DNA of 64,000 nucleotides from Hyphomicrobiales bacterium (GTDB taxonomy: Bacteria; Pseudomonadota; Alphaproteobacteria; Rhizobiales; Rhizobiaceae), in assembly GCA_026400435.1 (NCBI GenBank), contig JAPLOZ010000045.1, positions 1 to 64,000 on the forward strand. Direction: 5' to 3'. Positions 9,196 to 20,427 of this stretch are shown here, piece by piece. Both the position numbers and the translations under genes were made by a program. The notes under the pieces were generated by a model. It saw only the letters and a list, made by a program, of their open reading frames with translations. It ran no database searches and was not told the origin of the DNA. Numbering within the stretch: the stretch's first letter is position 1; the number at the start of each line of letters is the position of its first letter.

Positions 9196-10266
9196 CTACT
9201 TCAGATCTTCGGCCTTGATGTAGCCGGAGTCGACCACCAGAGCCTGGTAGTTCGAGACGTCGACGTCATGCGGCGTCAGCAGGATCGAGGGAACGATCTT
9301 GACGTCGTTGTTGTAGGTCTTCTCGTCGAGGCCTTCCGGCTTGCCGCCGGAGAGTACCTTGTCGACCAGTTCGACGGTCGCCTTGGCGAGTTCGCGGGTG
9401 TCCTTGAACACCGTCGAATACTGCTCGCCCGAGATGATCAGCTTGACCGATGCGGTCTCGGCGTCCTGGCCGGTCACGATCGGCCACGGCTGGGCGTCAG
9501 TGCCGTAACCAACGGCGCGCAGCGAGGCGGTGATGCCGCGCGACAGACCGTCATAGGGCGACAGAACGCCATCGACGCGGCTGCCATCGGAGTAGTTGGC
9601 CGACAGTAGGTTGTCCATGCGTGCCTGCGCCGTTGCGGCGAGCCAGCGCAAGGTGCCGACCTTGTCCATGCCGACCTGGCCGGACTTGATGACGATCGAG
9701 CCGTCGTCGATCAGCGGCTGCAGAACGCTCATGGCGCCGTCATAGAAGAAGAAGGCGTTGTTGTCGTCCGGCGAGCCGCCGAAGAGCTCGACGTTCCAAG
9801 GCTTTGTGTCGGGAAAGCGCTCCTTGAGACCCTTGACCAGCGAGTTCGCCTGGATCACGCCGACGCCGAAATTGTCGAACGTGGTGTAGTAGTCGACGTT
9901 AGGCGTCTTCTTGATCAGGCGGTCGTAGGCAACGACGACGACGCCGGCGTCAGCGGCCTTCTGCAGCGCGTCCGACAGCGTGGTGCCGTCGATCGACGCA
10001 ATGATCAGCGCTTTCGGGCCCTTGGTGATTTCGTTTTCCAGCTGGCTGAGCTGGTTCGGAATGTCGTCCTGCGCGTACTGCAGGTCGACCGTGTAGCCCA
10101 GAGCCTCGAGCTGGGACTTGACGGCATCGCCGTCGTTGATCCAGCGCTGCGACGTCTTGGTGGGCATCAGCACGCCGACGAGGCCCTTGTCCTGCGCATA
10201 GGCGCCGTAGGTCGTGGTTGCGAGGCCGAGCGCAAGCGCGCCGACCAATGCCTTGATGATTTTCAC
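9196..10266 (-). CDS. chvE: ChvE-like periplasmic multiple-sugar-binding protein
   Basis: A 356-residue periplasmic binding protein of the ribose/galactose-binding fold, close to the Agrobacterium ChvE length. The signal peptide is [21 protein letters not shown] with cleavage near AYAQ. The mature protein shows [13 protein letters not shown], typical of ChvE. In Agrobacterium ChvE both feeds the Ggu transporter and presents sugars to the VirA sensor; no vir genes are in this window. The start is the GTG at 10266, with AGGGAGA about six bases upstream. The longer frame up to 10398 has no signal-peptide sense. gbpR lies divergently upstream. Confidence 0.93.
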   Translation of the reverse strand: MKIIKALVGALALGLATTTYGAYAQDKGLVGVLMPTKTSQRWINDGDAVKSQLEALGYTVDLQYAQDDIPNQLSQLENEITKGPKALIIASIDGTTLSDALQKAADAGVVVVAYDRLIKKTPNVDYYTTFDNFGVGVIQANSLVKGLKERFPDTKPWNVELFGGSPDDNNAFFFYDGAMSVLQPLIDDGSIVIKSGQVGMDKVGTLRWLAATAQARMDNLLSANYSDGSRVDGVLSPYDGLSRGITASLRAVGYGTDAQPWPIVTGQDAETASVKLIISGEQYSTVFKDTRELAKATVELVDKVLSGGKPEGLDEKTYNNDVKIVPSILLTPHDVDVSNYQALVVDSGYIKAEDLK

Positions 10267-10521
10267 TGTGTTTCTCCCTTGGTGATGAACGCGATGCGGG
10301 TCGGCACGCGCCGCCCGCAATTTTTCCCGCCGCAAAAAGCGGTCGGTATTTATAAGCTTAACCTCCCTGGCCGGACACGCCGATCCCTGCAATCGCAAAG
10401 CGAATTAGGGTCATGACGGTCGGCAAGCGCGAAACTGGCCTCAATCGATATAACTGTCAAATACAATTGCTGGTGACTGCCATACGCTTTTTGGTATACC
10501 ATTGTTGAAACGAGGGTGCAA
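10267..10521. promoter_or_regulatory. Divergent chvE / gbpR control region
   Basis: 255 non-coding bases separate the GTG of chvE from the ATG of gbpR. A 10-bp palindrome TGGTATACCA lies at 10492-10501, about 20 bases before gbpR. A minus-strand TTGACA (10455-10460) could be a -35 element for chvE, but no good -10 follows. LysR regulators normally bind such divergent regions; which element GbpR uses is not determinable here. Confidence 0.4.
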
Positions 10522-11496
10522 ATGGTGGACACGCGCAGCGCCGATAATCCGCGGTTGGAGGACGATACCGACGCACTGTTCAACAGCGGCCTGAAGCTGA
10601 GCCATATGCGCATGATCGTGGCGATCGAGGACACCGGGCAGGTGAGCGCGGCAGCCCATATCCTCAATGTTTCGCAGCCAGCCGCCTCGCGCATGATCGC
10701 CGACATAGAATATCTGCTCGGCGTCCCGCTCTGCCGGCGGCTCCCGCGCGGTGTCGCGCTGACGTCTTTCGGCGAAGCGCTGGCGAGGCGGGCCAGGGCG
10801 ATGCTGCTGGAGCTACGCGGAATCGATCGCGAAATCGCCGACCTGAAATCAGGAAGAGGCGGCGCCGTCTTCATGGGCTCGGTCACAGCCCCTTCAATCG
10901 GGCTGGCGGTTCCGGCGATCCGGCGTATCCGCAAGAGCTTCCCGCTGATTGAAATCAGTCTGCAGGTCGACACCAGCAGCGTGCTTGCCCGCGAACTGCT
11001 TGCGTCACGCCACGACTTCATCATCGCGCGCATACCCGACGACCTCAATCCGCGTCTCTTTGATGCGCGCGTCATTGGCATCGAGAAGGCCTGCCTGATC
11101 GTGCGGCGAGGTCATCCACTGGCGGACGGACGCAGCGTCCAGCTCGACGAACTGACCGGCTACGACTGGGTGTTCCAGCCCGGCGGCTCGCTGCTCAGGC
11201 GCACCATCGAGACAATCTTCATGAGCCGCAACGTGCCCCTGCCCGAGCGTATCCTGAACACGACATCGCTCCTTCTCACGCTTGTCATGGTAGCCCAGTC
11301 GGACGCGATCGCGCCAGTTGCGCTCGACATGGCAAAATTCGTCAATGACGCGGAAGGCCTGGCCGGTGCGATAGAGATCCTTCCGATTTCGTTCGACATC
11401 GAGGTGCAGCCATACAGCATCATCACCGCCCGCAACCGGGCGCTCTCGCCCGCCGCCAAGCTTCTGTTCGACCACATACTGGCGGAGATCCGGTAG
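10522..11496 (+). CDS. gbpR: GbpR-like LysR-family regulator of the chvE operon
   Basis: A LysR-type regulator of 324 residues. The N-terminal winged helix-turn-helix is seen as LSHMRMIVAIEDTGQVSAAA and LNVSQPAASRMIADIE (about residues 26-65). A periplasmic-binding-like effector domain from about residue 95 follows. Divergent orientation to chvE reproduces the Agrobacterium gbpR-chvE arrangement, where GbpR activates chvE in response to galactose or arabinose. The ATG at 10522 is chosen because GAGGG lies about five bases upstream; an in-frame GTG at 10516 is less likely. Confidence 0.88.
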   Translation: MVDTRSADNPRLEDDTDALFNSGLKLSHMRMIVAIEDTGQVSAAAHILNVSQPAASRMIADIEYLLGVPLCRRLPRGVALTSFGEALARRARAMLLELRGIDREIADLKSGRGGAVFMGSVTAPSIGLAVPAIRRIRKSFPLIEISLQVDTSSVLARELLASRHDFIIARIPDDLNPRLFDARVIGIEKACLIVRRGHPLADGRSVQLDELTGYDWVFQPGGSLLRRTIETIFMSRNVPLPERILNTTSLLLTLVMVAQSDAIAPVALDMAKFVNDAEGLAGAIEILPISFDIEVQPYSIITARNRALSPAAKLLFDHILAEIR

Positions 11497-11510
11497 CCGG
11501 CCAAGGCCGG

Positions 11511-13678
<2,168 letters not shown>

Positions 13679-13694
13679 TCGGCGGCAAAGCGCT

Positions 13695-14696
13695 CTAACC
13701 CTCGATAAGGCCATCAGCGATCCTGACCTCGGGCGCCGCTTGTCTATGGACTCTCCACCAGTTGCGAAGGCGCCGACGCAACGTGAGTGGAATCGCCACC
13801 TCGCCGCCGTCCCGCCCGATCCGCGGATGACTGCGTTCAATGTCGGCGATGACCAGCGCCAGGCTATCCAACAGAGAAGCTGCGGCTGGCTGTGCACGCG
13901 CAAGGCGCTCGTACTTTTCCAGGACTGCCGAGCGATCGAGATATGCGCGCTGGGGATAGAACGCATAATGAGAGACGATGGTGTCGGTGGCAAAGCAGTT
14001 GGCCATACCGGTCTTCACCGGGGCGTGGACCGTCCAGTCGACTTCCTCGTCCGACGCGATCAGATCCGGAAATGCTGCCAGTGTCCTGCCGAACCAGCAG
14101 ATGCAGTTGATGGAGAAATGCGAGATCGCGATCGGATAAGCGCCACCATGGAGTTTCCCCCAACCTCCCGTTGAGGCGACCTCCGTGAACGCCATATGCA
14201 ACGCTTCCGCAAACATGCCGTCGGAATAGCCGATCCGATCGAACACCTCAAATTTGATCGGCCGGGAAACCGCGATCTTATGTGTGTTGCCAAGCAGGGC
14301 CGAGCATATCGCGTTGTTGATGATCAGCGGCATCGTCAGCAGATACTGTGGTCTTGCAATCCGGAACTCTAGGTGGCGCTCGAAGAAGTCAGGCTGGATC
14401 CAGATAATGTCATCGTCGAAGCGGATATAGATGGTGTCTTCGTCCATGGCGGTCCGATGAAAGGCCCCGATGGATCGGCTTCCATCCACCCTGCCGTCAG
14501 GCTGCGCGACAAGGCGCACGCGGCTGTCGAGCTTTGGCAAGGCGTCGAGAAATGCCAGGTCGCGCGGTTCGGCGGTGTTTACCCAAATGTCGTATCGGTC
14601 GACGAACGGGCACGCGAGAACCTGCGGCACCAGAAGCCGCATGTATCGACGGCGCCCGGCGGGCGTAACGCAAACGATTTTATGGTCTTTGTACAT
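13695..14696 (-). CDS. Putative GT-A type glycosyltransferase
   Basis: The 333-residue protein starts MYKDHKIVCVTPAGRRRYM, an N-terminal beta strand typical of nucleotide-sugar folds. A DxD-like IYIRFDDDIIWIQPDFF (about residues 99-115) probably binds the metal and nucleotide sugar. No membrane helix or signal peptide is visible. The family is not one I recognize with certainty. GAGGG precedes the ATG by three bases. It converges on glf and probably serves the same glycan. A 16-bp palindrome lies just upstream. Confidence 0.55.
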   Translation of the reverse strand: MYKDHKIVCVTPAGRRRYMRLLVPQVLACPFVDRYDIWVNTAEPRDLAFLDALPKLDSRVRLVAQPDGRVDGSRSIGAFHRTAMDEDTIYIRFDDDIIWIQPDFFERHLEFRIARPQYLLTMPLIINNAICSALLGNTHKIAVSRPIKFEVFDRIGYSDGMFAEALHMAFTEVASTGGWGKLHGGAYPIAISHFSINCICWFGRTLAAFPDLIASDEEVDWTVHAPVKTGMANCFATDTIVSHYAFYPQRAYLDRSAVLEKYERLARAQPAAASLLDSLALVIADIERSHPRIGRDGGEVAIPLTLRRRLRNWWRVHRQAAPEVRIADGLIEG

Positions 14697-14712
14697 GCGC
14701 CCTCGTTCGCCT

Positions 14713-14728
14713 GTTCAGTCGACTGAAC
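14713..14728. promoter_or_regulatory. 16-bp perfect palindrome upstream of the glycosyltransferase gene
   Basis: GTTCAGTCGACTGAAC is fully self-complementary. Its near edge lies 17 bases before the ATG at 14696, where a repressor would occlude the promoter or ribosome site. The rest of the 299-base gap (14697-14995) shows no further gene; the start region of the small RiPP-like gene ends it. Confidence 0.4.
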
Positions 14729-14995
14729 AATCGAAATCAACGAATGTGCCTAACCGGCCCCGGACACAATCGTCAGACCTGGGTCGATGCACCATGCGCC
14801 AACTGCCCGACGACAATCTCAGCCAGTGTTGCCACGATGCAACTGCGGGCGGGCGCGACGGCCGCTATGCTTTATCCGGCTACCGGTTTTGAGAACAGCA
14901 TCTTGCGCCGAATGCCCCTGTAATGCTCGTGTAGAGCGCGTATCAGGCATCGGTCGACCTATCGACGGTCGCTGATCTTTGCCAAGGGGAGCAGA

Positions 14996-15088
14996 ATGAA
15001 GAAAACCTACGAGAAGCCGGTTCTCTTGCGCCGGGAGAAGCTGGAAAAGGTGACGGCCGAAATCCCGTCTGGCGTCCGGCCCGCTTGA
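14996..15088 (+). CDS. Short RiPP-precursor-like peptide
   Basis: A 30-residue ORF beginning MKKTYEKPVLLRREKLEKVT and ending AEIPSGVRPA. AAGGGGAG lies four bases upstream of the ATG, and a stem-loop follows 17 bases after the stop, so it looks like a complete transcription unit. Y5-x-x-P8-x-L10 and L16 reproduce the YxxPxLxxxGxL leader motif recognized by PqqD-like RRE proteins in lasso-type systems, with Glu in place of Gly. Thr20 sits where the penultimate leader residue would be. The remaining tail is too short for a classical lasso core. A PqqD-like/B2-like pair occurs 27-28 kb away in this window; no modifying enzyme is adjacent. Confidence 0.6.
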   Translation: MKKTYEKPVLLRREKLEKVTAEIPSGVRPA

Positions 15089-15105
15089 GCGGGTGACACC
15101 ACGCA

Positions 15106-15130
15106 GCCTGCCGCGGAGCGGCAGGCGTTT
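15106..15130 (+). terminator. Stem-loop after the RiPP-like gene
   Basis: GCCTGCCGC and GCGGCAGGC form a perfect 9-bp stem around GGA, followed by GTTT. The uridine run is short, so termination strength is uncertain. mucR converges from the other side. Confidence 0.55.
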
Positions 15131-15163
15131 CAGGCACAATCCATTTCGTCAGGCTGAAGGCGG

Positions 15164-15607
15164 TTACCGCGCCTCGCCGGTCGGACGCTTTACCCCTGTG
15201 CCTCCCTTGCGCTTGGCTGGCTGAACGGCTTTCGGCAAGCGTCCAAGGCCCATTTGCTTGGCAAGATCAGAACGCTGTGCGGCGTAGTTCGGCGCGACCA
15301 TCGGATAGTCGCGGGGCAGGTTCCACTTTGCCCTGTATTCGTCGGCCGTCATACCGTACTGCGCCATGAGATGGCGCTTGAGCGATTTGAACCGTCGGCC
15401 GTCTTCAAGCGAAATGATGTAATCTGGAAACACCGAGCGTTTCGGATTGACCGACGGGCTCCTGGCAGCGTTGGCCGGAACACCCGAAAGGCTCGCCAGT
15501 GCCGAGTTCACGCTCGCAATAAATTCCGGCAGCGCCGCGATGGGCATAGGGTTGCTGGCCACATATGCTCCTACAACCTCGGCGGTTAACCCAAGTAGCT
15601 TATTCAA
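15164..15607 (-). CDS. mucR: MucR/Ros family zinc-finger regulator
   Basis: A global regulator of exopolysaccharide, motility and symbiosis or virulence genes in Rhizobiales. The 147-residue protein contains LNKLLGLTAEVVGAYVASNP at its N-terminus. The C-terminal Ros/MucR domain shows PDYIISLEDGRRFKSLKRHL, YGMTADEYRAKWNLP and DYPMVAPNYAAQRSDLAKQMGLG. The canonical C2H2 first pair is degenerate here (no Cys-x2-Cys; SLEDG replaces CLEDG), as in some MucR paralogs. The start is a TTG at 15607 with GGGAGG four bases upstream. The longer ATG frame would add 67 residues absent from the family. The polysaccharide loci in this window are plausible targets, by inference only. Confidence 0.85.
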   Translation of the reverse strand: MNKLLGLTAEVVGAYVASNPMPIAALPEFIASVNSALASLSGVPANAARSPSVNPKRSVFPDYIISLEDGRRFKSLKRHLMAQYGMTADEYRAKWNLPRDYPMVAPNYAAQRSDLAKQMGLGRLPKAVQPAKRKGGTGVKRPTGEAR

Positions 15608-15821
15608 ACGATCCTCCCGTCCTACCTTCTCGTTCCTTAGGCGGCAAGCAGCCACCTTGGGCGCATGAAACCCCGACTCGAATCTGGCGGACTTAACTGA
15701 CGGCAACCTGAACGAAACGCTGTCCTCGGTGGCCATGGCGGACTTCATGTGGACGCGGCAAGTCGGCGCGTGCAACCCCCATCGCTGTCGCGAAGTCCGG
15801 CGGTTCACGATTGACGTAGGG

Positions 15822-16118
15822 TTACCTGTCGAGGAACTCGATTTCCTGGCACCGCGACACGGAACAGGACGGCTTGTCCGAAGTCGGAATGGAGGAGCGT
15901 CGGGTCGTCTGCCCTACCGGGCAGAACTGGCGGCTCTTCACGTAGCGATCATAGAGAGGATTTCCGCTACGCGACTTGTATCGCATGATCGCCGCGCCCT
16001 CCTGCTGGATCGTCGCCTGAACCTTGCTGCAGGTCATGGACGTGGAATTGTAGCGGTTTATTGCATGCGCCTCTGCTGAGATCACGCTGAGGCACAATGC
16101 GATTGCAATACGCTTCAA
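15822..16118 (-). CDS. Small secreted protein of unknown function
   Basis: A 98-residue product with a signal peptide, LKRIAIALCLSVISAEAHA, followed by a mature part with four cysteines (TCSKVQ, FCPVG, SCSVSRCQ). This suggests a disulfide-stabilized periplasmic protein. Similar short proteins containing a segment like GAAIMRYKS are, as I recall, common in Mesorhizobium; no function is known. The TTG at 16118 is chosen because GGAGG sits seven bases before it. An ATG at 16136 would place the Shine-Dalgarno sequence inside the coding region. It is followed downstream by mucR on the same strand. Confidence 0.65.
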   Translation of the reverse strand: MKRIAIALCLSVISAEAHAINRYNSTSMTCSKVQATIQQEGAAIMRYKSRSGNPLYDRYVKSRQFCPVGQTTRRSSIPTSDKPSCSVSRCQEIEFLDR

Positions 16119-16163
16119 GTCGATTCCTCCATGCATACCGGTCGTGAATACATATATGGATTC

Positions 16164-16239
16164 TGGTGAGCGCGCAGGGATTCGAACCCTGGACCTACTG
16201 ATTAAAAGTCAGTTGCTCTACCGGCTGAGCTACGCGCTC
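16164..16239 (-). tRNA. tRNA-Lys (anticodon TTT), CCA encoded
   Basis: The minus strand folds as a standard cloverleaf. The acceptor GAGCGCG pairs with CGCGCTC. The D-arm is GCTCAGCCGGTAGAGC, the anticodon arm CTGACTTTTAATCAG has TTT in the loop, and the T-arm contains GGTTCGAATCC. CCA is genomically encoded. No duplicated 3' end or integrase lies nearby, so there is no sign of use as an attachment site. Confidence 0.96.
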
Positions 16240-16499
16240 CCGAAAGGCGCACATCGCACCCCCGAAATTGCGGCGGAACATAGGGAGAGTGTCTGGAAGG
16301 GTCAATTGGAAAAAGCCGCCATGCGTGCCTGCCGGGCCCAGTGGGAAGGCCTTGCCAGATCTGGCCCCCGGCAGCCACTTCCCGGAGGCAATTGCACTAC
16401 ATTTTGGCAATCATTGGTGATTTCCGGAACAATTGCACATAAATACCGTTCTGTCGTCACAAGGGACACAAATCTCAGGCTCACTGAAAGGAACCTGTC

Positions 16500-16997
16500 A
16501 TGAAGAAGATGTTTTCGGCGCTATGCGCCACCGCCCTTGCGGCGTCGATCGGCTTATCTGGATCTTTGCCAGCATCCGCAGCGCCGCTCGCCATGCCTCA
16601 GGCAGCGCCGGCAGCGCAGTCCGACGTGGTGCAGGTAGACACGGTTTGGCGCAAGAAGAACGGCTGGAACGGTAACAGAAACGTTTATCGCAACAACAAT
16701 AACTGGAACAACAAGAAGCAGTGGAACAACGGGCCGAAATATGGCTGGTACCATGGCCATCGTGGCTATCCGTACAAGCGCCCTGGCTACCGCTACTACA
16801 ACGGGTTCTGGTTCCCTGCCGGAGCGTTCATTGCCGGCGCCGTCATCGGCGGCGCAATAGCCAACAACAACAACAACAACTACGGCAGCTCACACGTCCA
16901 GTGGTGCTACGATCGCTACCGGTCCTACCGGGCTTCGGACAATACGTTCCAGCCCTACAATGGCCCCCGTCAGCAGTGCTATTCGCCCTATAACTGA
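16500..16997 (+). CDS. BA14K family secreted protein
   Basis: The 165-residue exported protein resembles the Brucella BA14K immunoreactive lectin-like family. A signal peptide of about 27 residues ends at PASAAP. A low-complexity Asn/Trp/Lys-rich stretch follows (about 55-80), then a Tyr/Gly/Pro-rich region. One hydrophobic segment, GAFIAGAVIGGAIA (about 108-122), leads to the diagnostic C-terminal motif WCYDRYRSYRASDNTFQPYNGPR. AAGGA precedes the ATG. It forms a single-gene unit ended by a strong terminator. It is likely surface- or periplasm-exposed; the biochemical role is unknown. Confidence 0.85.
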   Translation: MKKMFSALCATALAASIGLSGSLPASAAPLAMPQAAPAAQSDVVQVDTVWRKKNGWNGNRNVYRNNNNWNNKKQWNNGPKYGWYHGHRGYPYKRPGYRYYNGFWFPAGAFIAGAVIGGAIANNNNNNYGSSHVQWCYDRYRSYRASDNTFQPYNGPRQQCYSPYN

Positions 16998-17014
16998 TCG
17001 CGGCTATTCAATTT

Positions 17015-17052
17015 GAGGCCCGCGCCAAGCGACGGCGCGGGCCTCTTGTTTT
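17015..17052 (+). terminator. Rho-independent terminator after the BA14K gene
   Basis: GAGGCCCGCGCC and GGCGCGGGCCTC form a perfect 12-bp stem with a 7-base loop, followed by TTGTTTTC. It separates the BA14K gene from the convergent end of the glycerol operon. The minus-strand side lacks a uridine run, so it mainly serves the plus strand. Confidence 0.85.
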
Positions 17053-18542
17053 CATGTGCTCAGCGTGCGGCGCACGGCGTCGCGCCAGCCCTTCAGCTTC
17101 GCTACGCGCGTCTTCTCGTCCATCTGCGGCTTGAAGCGGCGCTCCAGCGACCAACTCCTGGCGAATTCAGCGATTCCGGGCCAAACCCCTGCCCGCGATC
17201 CCGCCAGCCACGCAGCGCCCAGCGCCGTCGTCTCAAGTATCTCCGGACGGTCGACAGGCGCGTCCAGAATGTCGGCCAGCCTCTGCATGGTCCAGTCGGA
17301 GGCCACCATTCCGCCATCGACCCTCAGCACCGTTCCCGAGGTTGCGCCCTTCCAGTCCTTCTTCATCGCGTCGAGCAGGTCGCGTGTCTGATAGGCGACC
17401 GCCTCCAGTGCGGCGCGGGCGAACTCCGCCGGCCCGGAATTGCGCGTCAGCCCGAAGATCGCACCGCGCGCGTTCGCATCCCAGTGCGGGGCGCCGAGAC
17501 CGACAAAGGCCGGCACGAGGTAAACGTTCTGAGTATCGTCGGCCTGGGCCGCAAGTTCTCCGCTGTGGGCAGCCTTGGAGATCATTTTCGCACCGTCGCG
17601 CAGCCATTGAACCGCCGCTCCCGCGATGAAAATGGAACCCTCGAGCGCATAGGTCGTCTTGCCGTCGAGACGGTAGGCAATCGTCGTGAGCAGGCGATTC
17701 CTGGACCGCACCATGTCGGCGCCTGTGTTCAGCACGGCGAAGCAGCCGGTGCCGTAGGTCGACTTCATCATACCGGGCTTGAAGCAGGCCTGACCTAGCG
17801 TGGCGGCATGCTGGTCGCCGGCAACGCCGAGGATGGGTATCGCGGCGCCGAGGATCGACTTTTCGGTGACGCCGAAGTCGTCGGCGCAATTCTTGACCAC
17901 GGGCAGCAGCGATGCCGGAATGTTCAACAAACCGAGCAGTTCGCCGTCCCACTCGTTCTTGCCGATGTTGTAGAGAAGCGTGCGCGAGGCATTCGTGGCA
18001 TCGGTCGCGTGGACCTTGCCGCCAGTCAGCCTCCAGACAAGAAAGCTGTCAATCGTGCCGGCAAGCAGTTCGCCCCTATCGGCGCGGCGGCGTGCGCCTT
18101 TGATGTTGTCGAGCAACCAGGCGATTTTCGTTCCGGAGAAATACGGATCGAGGAGCAGGCCCGTCTTGCGCGAGAATGTTTTCTCCAGGCCGGCCTTCCT
18201 GAGTCTTGCGCAAAGCGGCGCGGTGCGCCTGTCCTGCCAGACAATCGCCTTGTGAATCGGTTGACCAGTCACCCTGTCCCAGATCACGACGGTTTCGCGC
18301 TGGTTGGTTATCCCGATCGCCGCGATGTCGCCGGGTTTGACCTTGGACTTGCGCAGAGCTTCCTTGGAGGCCCACACGACGCTCTGCCATATCTCTTCAT
18401 GGTCGTGTTCAACCCAGCCGGAAGCCGGGTAGAACTGGGTGAATTCCTTCTGGCCGACGCCTGCGACCTTCATGGACCCGTCGAAGACGATGGCGCGCGA
18501 CGACGTCGTGCCTTGGTCGATGGCCAGGATGTGATTGGACAT
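17052..18542 (-). CDS. glpK: Glycerol kinase
   Basis: Phosphorylates glycerol to glycerol 3-phosphate, trapping imported substrate for GlpD. The 496-residue FGGY kinase opens with the phosphate-binding motif [16 protein letters not shown]. It retains the family signatures [12 protein letters not shown] and [15 protein letters not shown]. The start at 18542 (MSNHILAID) has GAGAGGAAC directly upstream; the longer frame begins at a TTG inside that site. It is the last gene of the glycerol operon, after glpV. Confidence 0.96.
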   Translation of the reverse strand: MSNHILAIDQGTTSSRAIVFDGSMKVAGVGQKEFTQFYPASGWVEHDHEEIWQSVVWASKEALRKSKVKPGDIAAIGITNQRETVVIWDRVTGQPIHKAIVWQDRRTAPLCARLRKAGLEKTFSRKTGLLLDPYFSGTKIAWLLDNIKGARRRADRGELLAGTIDSFLVWRLTGGKVHATDATNASRTLLYNIGKNEWDGELLGLLNIPASLLPVVKNCADDFGVTEKSILGAAIPILGVAGDQHAATLGQACFKPGMMKSTYGTGCFAVLNTGADMVRSRNRLLTTIAYRLDGKTTYALEGSIFIAGAAVQWLRDGAKMISKAAHSGELAAQADDTQNVYLVPAFVGLGAPHWDANARGAIFGLTRNSGPAEFARAALEAVAYQTRDLLDAMKKDWKGATSGTVLRVDGGMVASDWTMQRLADILDAPVDRPEILETTALGAAWLAGSRAGVWPGIAEFARSWSLERRFKPQMDEKTRVAKLKGWRDAVRRTLST

Positions 18543-18623
18543 GTTCCTCTCCAAGCAGGATTGGGGGATCCGGCATTCGCGCCGCCTCCCCCCGTTTGGA
18601 TCAAGCCGGGCTGCCCGACCTGC

Positions 18624-20348
18624 TTACTTGTTCCAGCTCTTGACCAGTTCGTCGTAGTTGACGGTCAGGGGCTTTTCCTTCTCGTTCTCGATCTTGAGCT
18701 GAGGAGCGAGATTGCCCTTGGCGACGGCATCGGCGTTCCAGTAGGCGAGATCATGCTCTTCGGCCATCTTCGGGCCGATATCGCCCTGCACGCCCGATTT
18801 CTCGATGCGCGTCATGACCTTTTCCTGCTCAGCACACAGCGAGTCCATCGCTTCCTGGGCAGTCTTGGCACCCGAGGACGCATCGCCGATTGCCTGCCAC
18901 CAGAGCTGTGCGAGCTTCGGATAGTCAGGCACGTTGGTGCCCGTAGGCGACCACTGCACACGGGCCGGCGAGCGATAGAACTCGATCAGGCCGCCGAGCT
19001 TTGGAGCGCGCTCCGTGAAGCTCTTGTCCTGGATCGTGCTTTCGCGCGCGAAGGTGAGGCCGACGTGGCTCTTCTTGACGTCGACGGTCTTCGAGGTCAC
19101 GAACTGCGCATAGAGCCAGGCAGCCTTGGCGCGGTCGTCCGGGGTGGATTTCAGGATAGTCCACGAGCCGACGTCCTGATAGCCGAGCTTCATGCCGTCC
19201 TTCCAATAGACGCCATGCGGAGACGGCGCCATGCGCCACTTCGGAGTGCCGTCCGCATTGACGACGGGCAAGCCGTCGACGACGGACGCGGCAGTGAACG
19301 CCGTGTACCAGAAGATCTGCTGCGCAACGTTGCCCTGAGCCGGAATCGGGCCGGCTTCGCCGAACGTCATACCCTGGGCTTCCGGCGGCGCGTAAGCCTT
19401 GAGCCAGTCGAGGTACTTCACGATGGAGTAAACCGCGGCCGGGCCGTTGGTATCGCCGCCCCGGGCGACGCAGGATCCGACCGGGCGGGAGTTTTCGTCG
19501 ACCTTGATGCCCCATTCATCAACCGGAAGGCCGTTGGGGATGCCCTTGTCGCCGTTGCCGGCCATCGAAAGCCACGCATCGGTGAAGCGCCAGCCGAGCG
19601 ACGGGTCCTTCTTGCCGTAGTCCATGTGGCCATAGACCTTCTTCCCGTCGATCTCGCGGCCGGTGAAGAATTCGGCGATGTCTTCGTAAGCCGACCAGTT
19701 GACCGGCACGCCGAGGTCGTAGCCGTATTTCGCCTTGAAATCGGCCTTGTTCTTCTCGTCGTTGAACCAGTCGTAACGGAACCAGTAGAGGTTCGCGAAC
19801 TGCTGGTCGGGGAGCTGGTAAAGCTTCTTGTCGGGCGCGGTCGTGAACGACGTACCGATGAAATCGGCAAGGTCGAGCGTCGGCGACGTGACGTCCTTGC
19901 CTTCATTGGCCATCCAGTCGGTCAGGCTGCGGGCCTGCTGGTAACGCCAGTGCGTGCCGATCAGGTCGGAGTCGTTGACGTAGGCGTCGTAGATATTCTC
20001 ACCGGACTGCATCTGCGTCTGCAGCTTCTCGACAACATCGCCTTCACCGATCAGGTCGTGCGTCACCTTTATGCCCGTGATCGCGGCAAAGGCCGCGGCA
20101 AGGGTCTTCGATTCGTACTCATGCGTGGTGAGCGTTTCCGACGCCACCTTGATGTCCATGCCGGCGAACGGTTTCGCGGCATCGATGAACCATTGCATTT
20201 CGGCTTCCTGATCGGCGCGCGACAGCGTCGAAAGGTCCTTGATCTCCGTATCAAGGAAGGTTTTTGCCTCGTCCATTCCGGCATAGGCGTTGCCCGCTGC
20301 AAGCAGCAGCACAAGGGCCGATGTTGAAGATAAGAAGTGCCTTCTCAT
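18624..20348 (-). CDS. glpV: Glycerol ABC transporter substrate-binding protein
   Basis: A large periplasmic binding protein of 574 residues, longer than ordinary sugar-binding proteins but typical of the rhizobial GlpV type. The signal peptide is MRRHFLSSTSALVLLLAAGNAYA. The start at 20348 has GGAGGAG six bases upstream and is preferred to 20363. The mature protein begins GMDEAKTFLDTEI. Its position directly after the DUF2160 gene and before glpK reproduces the Rhizobium leguminosarum glycerol locus, where this transporter is needed for growth on glycerol. Confidence 0.9.
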   Translation of the reverse strand: MRRHFLSSTSALVLLLAAGNAYAGMDEAKTFLDTEIKDLSTLSRADQEAEMQWFIDAAKPFAGMDIKVASETLTTHEYESKTLAAAFAAITGIKVTHDLIGEGDVVEKLQTQMQSGENIYDAYVNDSDLIGTHWRYQQARSLTDWMANEGKDVTSPTLDLADFIGTSFTTAPDKKLYQLPDQQFANLYWFRYDWFNDEKNKADFKAKYGYDLGVPVNWSAYEDIAEFFTGREIDGKKVYGHMDYGKKDPSLGWRFTDAWLSMAGNGDKGIPNGLPVDEWGIKVDENSRPVGSCVARGGDTNGPAAVYSIVKYLDWLKAYAPPEAQGMTFGEAGPIPAQGNVAQQIFWYTAFTAASVVDGLPVVNADGTPKWRMAPSPHGVYWKDGMKLGYQDVGSWTILKSTPDDRAKAAWLYAQFVTSKTVDVKKSHVGLTFARESTIQDKSFTERAPKLGGLIEFYRSPARVQWSPTGTNVPDYPKLAQLWWQAIGDASSGAKTAQEAMDSLCAEQEKVMTRIEKSGVQGDIGPKMAEEHDLAYWNADAVAKGNLAPQLKIENEKEKPLTVNYDELVKSWNK

Positions 20349-20427
20349 TACGTTCTCCTCCACTTTCAGTTTTCAAGTTCCGACATTTGGCCGGCCGGCG
20401 GTGCGACCGATCCAGCAGTTTCCCCCT

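Noticed and set aside
16164-16239. tRNA-Lys as an integration site
   Set aside because: No direct repeat of the tRNA 3' end, no integrase and no foreign-looking block next to it.
16680-16890. AAC-rich tandem repeats in the BA14K gene
   Set aside because: They encode Asn runs in the low-complexity part of the protein and do not look like a separate repeat element or CRISPR.
17808-20327. 839-codon plus-strand open frame opposite glpK, glpV
   Set aside because: It lies antisense to two clearly recognized genes and shows no domain motifs. Long antisense frames are expected in GC-rich DNA with strong third-position bias.
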